From Tetmemena sp. SeJ-2015 (lineage: Eukaryota > Ciliophora > Spirotrichea > Sporadotrichida > Oxytrichidae), in contig JAJKFJ010021831.1 of NCBI GenBank assembly GCA_027382625.1, positions 1 to 64,000 of the forward strand: a stretch of 64,000 nucleotides of DNA, written 5' to 3'. Of this stretch, positions 50,556 to 60,406 are shown piece by piece. The translations under genes were made by a program, and so were the position numbers. Each line of letters opens with the position of its first letter. Position 1 is the first letter of the stretch. The notes beneath the pieces were generated by a model. It had not been told where the DNA came from. It did no database searches and was given only the letters and a program-made list of their open reading frames with translations.

Positions 50556-52211
50556 TCAAATATCAACTATGATATTCATATACTTAAAGCTTTAGTCTTT
50601 TAATGACTAGACAAGAACCTATACTTCTTTCTCATAATTTAGACTGGGACTTTGTATTTTTATCATCTTTATTGGTTAGAACTATTAATATCTATCAATC
50701 ACATTTGAAGAACCCTAATACCCTTTCTTTAGGAAATCTATCACCTCCACTTTATTTAATTGCTTATTCAAAATTAATCCCACTGGAAAATTTTCTCCAT
50801 GGAAATCAATTGGCACTCCTAAGAAATCCACACCGCTCCCAACATTCACAGCCGATATTGAAAGACCAGTACTAAGATTTATCAGCTCCACTGTGATCCC
50901 ATTTAGCACGACTAAGTAATCATCATTAACCTGCATGTAAGATACGAACTTGCCAGACAATCTTAACTTCTGGACCGATTATAAGTCTGAAGGATTAAAT
51001 GATAATTTATAGAGTGACACTATATTATTATATTTAGTCTCAGCTAAGATTTCAACATCTAAGGCAACTCCTAACTCTTCTTTTATATCAATTGGAGCTT
51101 TAACCATTTGTAAGACTATTTGTGAAAGTTTTTGTAGTTGCCTGGAATAGATATTGAGAGCCAGACCAGCTCAATAATTGGAGCTTACCTGACATATCTA
51201 ATCCTGCTAATAATCTTCCTTGAGAAATAGTTTCGCAGCTTTAAATCTTTTCACTAAGAGTTTGAAGCAATTCTGAGCTTTGAGAAAATACCATATTGTC
51301 AATTATTATTCTGTCCTCGTCCACAGTTATATATGTAGGATAGTCATCAACTGTTAAGATTTTTTAAAAACCTTCTCCTGATACCTTCATAAAGTCTATG
51401 AGATTTTAACCTTAAATTTTTGCTGCAAGAATCTAATCGTTTATGAAATTTATACTCTCGAAATTTTCAAAACCATAAGCAGGAGTTATTGAGCAGCTTA
51501 CTTCTAATTGAGTTGAGAAGTTTATCTCGCTTTACTTATCTTTTATTATGTCGTTTAGAAAAATAGCATACTAATTTATCTTAGCAGTGATTTAATTGAG
51601 TTTATCTTGCTCTTGAGACATGAATTTTTAGAATTCATCAATCAGATAGTTTTCTTAATTGAAATCCTATTAAATTTTACTCATGATGCTTTTTATCTTT
51701 TGAGGAATAACTGTGCGTCCTCTCTCTTACACCTATTCTATTCTCTAGTTGAGAGTTTACAATTTAGCTTTTAAATTATTCCCAAGCTCATTAAGATTAT
51801 TCTTTGCTTAGCTAATTTATTTGAATCTTAATTGTATCTGTTCATCGACTCTGAGAATACTGGCATCTCATTTTTAAATTCATTAAAATTCTCAATCTTT
51901 AATTCATCTTTGATTTTACTCATATTTTCAGTATTTTTTGCATGTTTGGGTCTCCCTCTTCCACAATGCTTATTTGGAATATTATTTTCATTTTAAAGAG
52001 AAGAGCTTGGTCTTTGATATTACTTTTTTCCCTTTATTCCTTTTTTAGGTTAGACTTTTATTTGTGATTTTTTCCCCGTTAGAGAATCCAATATATTTTT
52101 TGTTTCAAAGTCATTTGTATCTCTTTCTAAATCTGAGTTTATGAGGGCTTCATTATGCTCTGAAAATTCCTGAACAAATTCTGATTTCAAATACTCTAAC
52201 TTGTATGACAT
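50556..52211 (-). pseudogene. group IV family member, AT-hook intact, two compensating frame breaks
   Basis: From the ATG ending at 52211 (MSYKLEYLKSEFVQEFSE) to TGA 50556-50558. The AT-hook reads HCGRGRPKHAKNTENM. A one-base loss in the coiled coil near 51.81 kb (LAKQRI against AHAKNNL of the paralogue) and a one-base gain near 51.11 kb bracket a long out-of-phase middle that is itself fully conserved. The total length stays a multiple of three. The C terminus (MQVNDDYLVVLNGITVELIN, DQSFKYMNIIVDI) is the full-length family ending. Either two sequence errors or a pseudogene. Confidence 0.7.
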
Positions 52212-52979
52212 TCCTCTAGTAATGATTAATAATGAATAATATTTATAATTCTCAATTTATTTGCAATTTAGAATATTCAAGAAAGATATAAATAAATTAA
52301 ATGAGGAGTATCATAAATTGCAATCAAATATCAATTTTATTATAGTTTTATATTTTTATTGATTTCTTATAAATTAAAATTCAGTGGAAATAATTTGAAA
52401 TAAATACCTTCTATAATAATCTATGGTCATCGGAATTTTTAATAAGTTTTAATTTTTTCTATTTAAAAATCTGCATTTATAATTTTAATCCATAAAATAG
52501 AGATTTATAAAAACTCTGATTAGACCGCCATCTTTTAAGGACTAGTAATTTAGAATATTCCAAAAAGTATTTTTATCTTCTCTTTTAATTTTATACTAAA
52601 ATTTTCAAAATTATATAAATAGATCGCTTAAGATTTAGGTTTGACATGTTGATAGTGACAAATGTAGCAAAGCAAAATATCCAAAATTTTCCTCAGATTT
52701 GATATTTTATTAAAGGAGCTATTGTCATTTTATTATAAAAATATATGGCTGTAAGATTTACTTATAAATAATTTAATCTCAATTTAATTTTTATAATGAA
52801 TTCTTCAAAATATTAATTCATATTATTTAATTAATTATTTGAAATTTAAAAAATAATGTCAACTCTCAATAATCTTAGTTTTCTCAATATAAATGATATT
52901 CCTTTAATTCTATAAAATTGAATTAAAACAAATATTTTTTAATAATTTTTTTAAAAAATTAAATTGTTTATCTGTTATC
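52212..52979. other. AT-rich spacer
   Basis: 768 bases between the two genes of duplication unit 2. No gene seen. Confidence 0.5.
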
Positions 52980-54287
52980 TCATATTTTAAGAGATATCTT
53001 CAAGCAGGAGAACACATCAGTGACAGTGTTCCTGACTATAACCTTAGAGTGGTTTGCCTATTCTTTAGCCTCTAGTAATTAAACAACTTCCTAATTTTCA
53101 AATCCTTCGATTCTGGCTCTACCCTCGTAAACATTAAGTGGATCTAAAACTTCAACCTGTCCCAACTTTTTATTGAACAGCTGTAGCAAGAGAGAATCCC
53201 CAATATACTAAAACCCAAGCAGGACCTTATCGTCTTTGATGGTAAATGATTTAACAGTGTCTCCTTCCTTGGTGTCGATAATTTTGAACTTCTAATTTGC
53301 GAATTCAACCAATACCTCCTCGCTATTAAGTCTGTAGAATGTCTTTATTTTTTAAGCGATAGCGCATTTGTATGCTTCTTCTAAATTATTATCATCTAAA
53401 AAATTAATGACTACCAAGTATTTGTAGTACCTTTCAATAACTACCAAAATATTCTCTCCGTCATTTTTATGGATATCAATCATGTTCACGTCCTCTTCAA
53501 CCATGTGAATTCCCAAGTCTTTGTAAGTCTTGGAACCTTGATCCCATTTGTGAACTTCAATTTTATCTGACTACTCTTCAGAAACATACAAATAGTCTCC
53601 CTGTGATGAAATGCATTGTATATATTCAATCTCGAGTGTTTGAATTTTCTCAAAACTACTAAGAGAGTAAACAACTCTATCAATTATTAAATGGCGGCTG
53701 TTTCTTGTCACAGCTGCAGGGAGTTTACTCAATTGAATCAGAGGCTTCATTTCATTGCACTCAAAATTTTCATCAGCGAAGTAAAGTTCATAAATTTCCT
53801 TATTAGGAATCTTTGCTACAATAATGTTGTCCTTGTAGCATTTGATGCTCTCAACCTGTTTACCAAACTTTAATGGAGTAATATTTGATTCAATTTAAAC
53901 TTGATCTTTGAAGTTTATTTCCATTAGGCCTCCATTGCAGAAGTTCTGCAGATAAGTTTTGTTGAACTCCAAGGTTCTGAGTATGGATTCTGCTTTCTTG
54001 ATTTCTTTGTTGACTTGCTCCTGAGTCATTTGAGATTAAGTTTCAGAGGGTTGAAATCTTTTCTCTCCTTTGATTTTAGGTCCTTTCTTGGCAGCTAAGG
54101 ATGAGTTCTGAGCGACCAATGATTTTTGGCTTTGAAGCATCATGCTAACTTTGTCATGGGATTTTTAGAAATGTTTCTAAACATCTCCAAAGAAGAGAGT
54201 TCTAGTTTCCCTTAGTAATTGTTCTGCCTAATCTTATCTTGACTTCAAACTTTAGAGGCTATCTGAAACGAAAGTGGAGGATTGCAT
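52980..54287 (-). CDS. coiled-coil plus propeller-like family protein, group V (435 aa)
   Basis: Intact frame from the ATG ending at 54287 (MQSSTFVSDSLQSLKSRQ) to TGA 52980-52982. It is collinear with the 48.5 kb gene: shared AKKGPKIKGEKRF, SQMTQEQVNKEIKKAES, NSRHLIIDRVVYSL, KIEVHKWDQGSKTYK, IGDSLLLQLFNKKLGQV. It keeps the unshifted version of the stretch that is scrambled in the 48.5 kb copy, so it probably preserves the ancestral frame. The function is unknown. Confidence 0.86.
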
Positions 54288-55333
54288 ATTAACTAATTTT
54301 TTTGGTTAAATTTGGATTTATTATTTCTAAATTTATTATTAAATTATTATATAAGCATTAACATTGAAAATAAATATTCAATTATATCATTAAAATATTT
54401 TAAATAAATTTATATTGCTTAATTGTGTATAGAATATTTCTAATATTTCTTTAAACTAAATTTAGATCATAACTTAAGAAAAATGACATCACGTTTTCAG
54501 AGAAAAAAAACCTAATGATTATTTTTATATTTTGTTCTAATTTAAAATTATTTCTTGAGGTTATAGCATTCTTAGACAAATAGTTTTGTTTTTAATTCTC
54601 TTTCTAGTTTTTTATTACTGAAAAAACTTTAACTTTATAATTATTAAATTTCCTTTTTTTCATTAATAACTTACATTCTTTTCATTAAATGTAATAAATA
54701 TATTTGTTAATTCTGAGATAATAGGATTTCTTATAAGATTTGCTAAACTAAATAAAAATTATTTTTAATTATTTTGCACTTTTAATTAAACCTTCCGCTA
54801 ATACTGAATAATTACTTGATTTAATTTAAGCAAAATTAAAAAAAATTTTGATCCCAAATAAAAAACCTACATATCCATTATTTGTATTTTAAATGATATG
54901 AAATTTTTTATAAAAATGTATTGTTATATGAATATCTTTCAAAACAGTTTAAACTTGTTATTATTGAATTCTTTATCGCTCCGATAATTCAATCTAAGAA
55001 AATGAGAATAGTTATACACTGCTTACTAATTTTAATAATACTTTTAACTAAAAAACTTCTCTAAATTCCAACCTAGGGTGGATTGCTAATTTAATTGTTT
55101 CTGCTTCTTTTCTTGTTATTAGACAATCACGATTTAAGTTATTTTATATATTTACTCTAAGTTATCATTAAAGTTTACTATAATTTTAAATTGAATAAAT
55201 TCAACAAGAAATGAAATCTTTAACATTTAATTTTAGCATTTTAATTAACTACATCATATCTTATAAAAATGAAATAATTTTAAATCAGAATAAATTAGAA
55301 AGTAAAATCGTACCACTTCAAATCTTTTATGGC
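54288..55333. other. AT-rich spacer
   Basis: About 1.05 kb of strongly AT-rich sequence, the longest empty stretch in the window. It separates the paralogue array from the next gene. No gene, RNA or repeat recognised. Confidence 0.5.
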
Positions 55334-55512
55334 TCAGTAATAGGGGTGTGCTTCCTCCTCATCGTTGATGACATAATTGAATTTTTCCAACCTCGCCATC
55401 ATTATTTCATCCTTGATATTCTCAATTTTGTCATGCATCTTTTTCTCCTGATTTTTGTATCTCTCGAAATTCTAAAAGCAAAAAGTTTAGCATATCTAGT
55501 TTAATTGTCCAT
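55334..55512 (-). pseudogene. coiled-coil gene fragment
   Basis: A minus-strand frame ending at TGA 55334-55336 encodes a strongly heptad-like stretch (EKKMHDKIENIKDEIMMA, then ARLEKFNYVINDEEEA). An ATG ending at 55512 (MDNQTRYAKLFAF) lies one frame over, so one base change would join them. Only about 60 codons remain. It may be the tail of a lost paralogue or a small gene with an unseen intron. The plus-strand ORF over the same bases is hydrophobic and AT-driven, and looks like its shadow. Confidence 0.35.
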
Positions 55513-55897
55513 AATAAGAATGAAAATGTACTTACTCTATTTATCTTTATGTTCATCTTCCTGGTGTGAGATTAACGCTAAAACTTTTGGCAAGAGCTAA
55601 TCACTTTAATTAGTAAAGGAAATAATAACAAAATCGGTAAATTTTAAAGCCTAAAGAGATCAATAAGAATAATATTCAAAGTTTGTGCTAAAAATCCATT
55701 ATAAAACATAAAAATAGATCATAGAAAATGATTTACTTAGCATGAATGACATTCTTAAACACTTTGAAATTAAATTTATTTTTGTTAAATTAAGGTGAAG
55801 ATTATAAAGCTTCATGAATAGGATACAAAATAATTGTAAAGTTAAATTTAATGGACTACTTTAAAATCTCAGAAATAAATATTATCTTTCCTTAATT

Positions 55898-58129
55898 TCA
55901 TTTAAAACAATAATTTTAGAGACTAAAGCAATAATTTAATTATTCTAAGATATTCTATTTCAATTTTTACTATACTTGGCTTTAAGCTTTATTTAACTTT
56001 GGAGCATCATTTTCAGATTGATGTAAAGGCTTCTCAATTATGACAACATCATAGTTATCTGAAAAATCTGAAAAACCTGCATGCCTTCCTTTATTTTGAT
56101 CTTTTCTTTCATACTATATTGACGAGAATTTCTTAAAATAAATATTATATCAAATATGTTAATGCTTAAAATTTTAACGATGGACTCTATCCTTCTTATA
56201 TACTGCCCCCAAGTTTGCTCTTTTTCTCTTCAGATTAGACTAAAGTATTATATCTTAATATCTATCCAGTTAAAGTGCCTCTAGTTTTATGCTCTGCGGT
56301 CCTTAAATTTAGTCTCTCTTACTATTTGAAATAGTTAGCACTCAGAGATTGTTAGCTACTACTCTTCTAATTCATTATTATGGATGGTTTTGGCCTCGTC
56401 TTTTACTCTTAGGATTGAATCATATTTCGCTTTAGGATGGCCAAAGAATCCGTTTATTAAAGTAGTCTCTTCCTAGTCACAGATCTCTCGTTTGTAGTCT
56501 TTGGCCTCTAAGGACTATTTTTATTCTCTCCATCTTATATGTCTCCCTTATTTTAAAATGCAAATGAAACATAAAAGAAGCAAAATGTATTTAGAGAAGA
56601 TGGAATAGGAATTTGGATTGTCTTAAACTCTGTCAATTGCTTGTTTTATTAAAACAGAGAAGGCACATTAGTCAGATAATTTTACACATTCAATTGGTTC
56701 ACAGGGAAATTCCTGCCCTCGTAACTTTACATGTGATTATTGTTGACTTTTAAGTATTGACTCTAAGGCCTTGCTTTAATCGCACTATTAGAGGCTGATG
56801 TCAAGTGACTTAGACTCACTCCTTTTTAAAGAGGGATCTAAATTTTTGAAAACTTAATTTCAGGAATATCTTCATTCTAAGTAATCTTTTTCATTTCAGA
56901 AGTAGATTTCCTTAATTAAGTCTGGGATGATTCTCTACTATAGCTTCTAAATCTATTATAATGTTCATCTTCTTAATACGGATTTAAAAGATAGGAGTCA
57001 TATTCCTTTTAGCAATTGAGGCATTTTGAGAAGCAATTTTTAACTTGAAACGAGAGTTGGCTTGCGAATTTTAGTAATAGGATTTTGGATTTGTAATTTC
57101 ACCTTCTTCGGGGATTTTCTTGAATATTTAAAACTCTGAAATATTTTAGCTCAAGATATTTTACAATTGCTTCTCTTATTTTAAAATTTGTTTCTTGGGG
57201 CTTTTACTAGGTTTTAAAATCAGAAGATGCTATAGGGACTCCTTAAAGAGAAGGAATTGCTCTAAATTTCTTTTATGCTATAAAGTGCCCTCAGTAGATT
57301 TTATAACAGAGACACTCTTTTGATGGGACATAGACCGTGCACTCGACTGGTCTGAAATCAATTTCTAACTCGCTAATCTTGTTCAGCAGTCTGTTAAACT
57401 TATGAGCGTTTGCATCTTCTTTAGCCTGCTTCAGCTTGTCCTCAAAGAAAAAACCCACTCTCGAGTTCAGGTAATCTTTCACGCTGTTAATTGCAATCAA
57501 TGAACAAAAATTCGAAAAATTAAATAGTTCTTCTTAATGCGCTCCTTGCAGATGAAGTCCTTGGTTCTTCTTGCTAGTGCCCATTTGGGGTGCTGTTCGG
57601 CGGTTATCATGGCTTGAAACACATCTCTGCTTAGTTCTTCCTGCTGCTCCAACTCTTTCTTCTGCAGTTCTTTTTAGACCTTCACCATCATTTCCTCATT
57701 CTTAATTAACTTGTATCGCTCCTCCTCAAGAGCAAGATCCCGTGCCTTTTATCTGTCGAAGGTGCGCTAACCTGCTGCACTGCTTACTCGAGTCCCAGTT
57801 ACGTTTCTGCCTCGATCCCTTGAATCTTAGGTGTTCAAATTCAGTGAGTGCACATTACCTGCTTCTTCCACAAGAGTGTTTAAGACTCCTCCCAAGCCTC
57901 CTCTCGTACTTTGGTCTTAGCTCCACACTGTCTCCACTCTATCCGTGACAGTTTCTTGATTTGACTCTGCCACTATTTTGACGTCTCTAAGCTGGTTCTT
58001 AAAAAGCTTGTACTCTTGATAATCCTTTGGACTCGTTATGCCCTCCTCAATCTCCCCGTTTTATAAAAATATTCCTAATCTAAAAATCTATATAATAAAT
58101 GTTTGCGTCTCCGACCTTTTTCTCTTCAT
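55898..58129 (-). CDS. unrecognised Lys/Ser-rich protein with coiled coil, probably several introns
   Basis: It starts at the ATG ending at 58129 (MKRKRSETQTF). About 150 codons of G+C-rich sequence follow (GEIEEGITSPKDYQEYKLF, a glycine-rich turn, a charged coiled coil ERYKLIKNEEMMVKVQKEL, AEQHPKWALARRTKDFICK). A frame change at a five-A run (57506-57510) leads to VKDYLNSRVGFFFEDKLKQ and CTVYVPSKE. Then comes a long basic Ser/Gln/Asn-rich region (SRFKLKIASQNASIAKRN, RFRSYSRESSQTQLRKS) reached by further frame changes, and a tail with GFSDFSDNYDVVIIEKP. Short GT...AG candidates of 17, 18, 24 and 47 bases lie at the breaks. It does not belong to the propeller family. The gene is likely real, with the exon map uncertain; the stop at 55898 is the last possible one. 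Confidence 0.5.
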
Positions 58130-58344
58130 GTTGAGTTTGGTTTTACTTTAAATATTATAAACCAATTAAATTTAAAAAGTTATTTAGCAATAATTTGACA
58201 AAAAAAATTAAGAAAATGAATTAGAAATTTGCTTAAAATTTGAGTTGTAAATTCCTATACTACACAATTTGGGAGCTACAAAGGTTTACTCTATCTCTCT
58301 CTTTTATTTTATAATTATAAGATACATTCACTATTAATCTTATT

Positions 58345-59853
58345 TCAGAAAATTACTTTGATAGCCAATATTTTTATATTCTTCGTAATTTAGCATTGAC
58401 TAAGTACGTTGAATGTTATTGATCCTAAATCTTGAATATTATTGACTATACTGATTACTCTGTTTTCTAATTAATTGACTGGCTGAGAAGAATAGGTTTT
58501 ACTATTTGCTATATCTTAAACCATGAATACCCCTGTCTTTTCTTCAAAAGCGATATAAACTATCTTCTTCAGCTGTAAGTGTTCCTTTATACTGAAAATC
58601 TGGCTTTAATTTACAAGAGTTAAGCTTCTGATCTTAGTTCCATCTCTTACCTTTATAATCTGTATCCCTTCTTGCAAAGTCTGAACTGCCAAAATTTCAG
58701 AATTAATTTGAACAAAGCTCTCGACACACTCACCTATCCGCAGTTTTGTATATTCGTATTTCTTCCCTGTCATAACTAAAGTATATACATACAAAAACTT
58801 GAGCTTATTCAGGCTCATATTTATCAGTATGTTAATTTTTTCCTGTGAAGAATGGCCTAAATTTCCTTCAACGGCTTGTATATCAAATATAGTGTAGTTA
58901 AAATTAGTAGACAATATGAAAGTTCTTTGGTCTACAGTATAGGATTTACCATTCCAAGTTGCAACCCAGAGTTTAGGTTTATTCTTGATGAAAAATAACT
59001 TATCACCACAGAGTGTTATCTTTTTTATGGAATCACTTAGATGCTAGATTCTTTGTTAATTAACGACATCTATTAAAATATCATCAACAATTACAGTATT
59101 TCTGTGAGCGGTAAATATTTTCTCTGGAGGTTAATCTAAGCTTAATATAGGTTTGACGGTTGGAAATTATTTTGAATCAAAGATATCAAACCTGCCAGTG
59201 TCTATTCTTTGAAAAATTAAGAAGCCTTCATTTTCACTTTACCAAATATGAGACGCTGATAAGCTTAAAAGATTTTCCTCAGAAGTATTTATTTCGATAA
59301 AACTTGATTTAATGTTCTCAATTTAAAGAGTATTGCGAATGCTTTTAATATTTTCTAAATTACTTTTCAGTATTTTCATGCTGTAAAGAATGTCTTCGTT
59401 TCTATCTTTATCTTCTTCCTCTTTTATCTATTCCTGATTTAAATTACCTAAAAGATTATTGATTTAGCCATGCTATTAACTGTTATTTTTATTAAAGATT
59501 GTATTGTACTTCTTTTCCATTTAGGCAATAAATTGTTGAAATTTACTTGATAGAGTAGAGAAGGCGTCTTTGTTTTCTTAAATAAGATTCAGGAAGTTCT
59601 ACTAGTTAGGAAGGAACTCTTTGCTCATTAAATTTTTATTTTCATTCTGTTACATACCTTGAAATTGGAAATAGTCCCCTTTCTGGCTTTACTGAATAAT
59701 CTTCTACCTTTTTGCTTTTTCCTCCTTTTTGATTAGCTTTAAGTTTCTTTTCTTTTTGAGCGCAAGAAAGAAGGAATTGATTTCACTTTGAGTGCAAGAA
59801 GGCTAGTCAACTCTTAAATCAAGTTCTTAATCGTCTTTTTTAATTTAGCTCAT
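58345..59853 (-). CDS. coiled-coil plus propeller-like family protein (502 aa)
   Basis: Intact frame from the ATG ending at 59853 (MSQIKKDDQELDLRVDQP) to TGA 58345-58347. Residues 30-60 are basic (KKKRNLKLIKKEEKAKRQK). Residues 80-200 are helical (KDAFSTLSSKFQQFIAQME). From 210 on the sequence is propeller-like (CGDKLFFIKNKPKLWVATW, YVYTLVMTGKKYEYTKL, VEGNLGHSSQEKINIL). It is the last, rather divergent member of the minus-strand array before the gene direction switches. No enzyme motif was seen. Confidence 0.84.
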
Positions 59854-60406
59854 TTAATTCACGCAATTAATTCATCATAGTGTGATTTTACAAAGAGAAT
59901 GGAAAAATTGAGTTAAATATTTAATTCTAAATTCTTTTAAAATGTAATATTCATTCAGAATTAAATTTAAACTTAAGAATTTGATTTTTAATTTCAATAT
60001 TTAAAATTAATGTTATAATAATCCAAAATATGATTATAAAATAATTATGAAATTAAGATGACAGAATGGGTATGATAGTAATTTTATATTTTTAGGAATA
60101 GTTAATTAGGTATAATAAATATTAGGAAAAGCTGTTATACCACAAATTACTAATAAATAATCAACCTTGGAGCATATTAAATATTCACAAGCATATTATT
60201 TTTTATAATGTAAAATATGATTAAAATAGTTTTTGTTGAGATTTGAGTTTTTTAAAAGTAAATACTTTCCTCCAGAAGAAATAATAAATATTTTAAAGCT
60301 TTGAGAAATTTTATCTGCAAAACTATAGTCATTCTTTCATAGATTTAAATTAAAAAATGATTGGTTGATATTATAGAAATCAACTTAGTACTTGTAATTT
60401 AGTTCA
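59854..60406. other. divergent intergenic region
   Basis: 553 bases between a minus-strand and a plus-strand gene, so it must hold two promoters. Strongly AT-rich; no motif identified. Confidence 0.5.

Larger units (their letters stand above)
50556..54287. repeat. tandem duplication, unit 2
   Basis: Second copy of the group IV plus group V gene pair (see 46062-49799). Confidence 0.85.

Noticed and set aside
55211..55504. Plus-strand hydrophobic ORF (97 codons or more)
   Set aside because: The opposite strand encodes a clear coiled coil; the hydrophobic frame is the expected antisense product of it and of AT-rich DNA.
216..59853. Euplotes-type code (TGA as Cys, TAA/TAG stop)
   Set aside because: TAA and TAG occur dozens of times per conserved frame and in the collagen repeat, while intact genes end at TGA.
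216..59853. Canonical WD40 or NHL assignment for the family
   Set aside because: Blades lack regular GH or WD dipeptides except in the 22.4 kb gene; only a general propeller-like pattern can be supported by eye.
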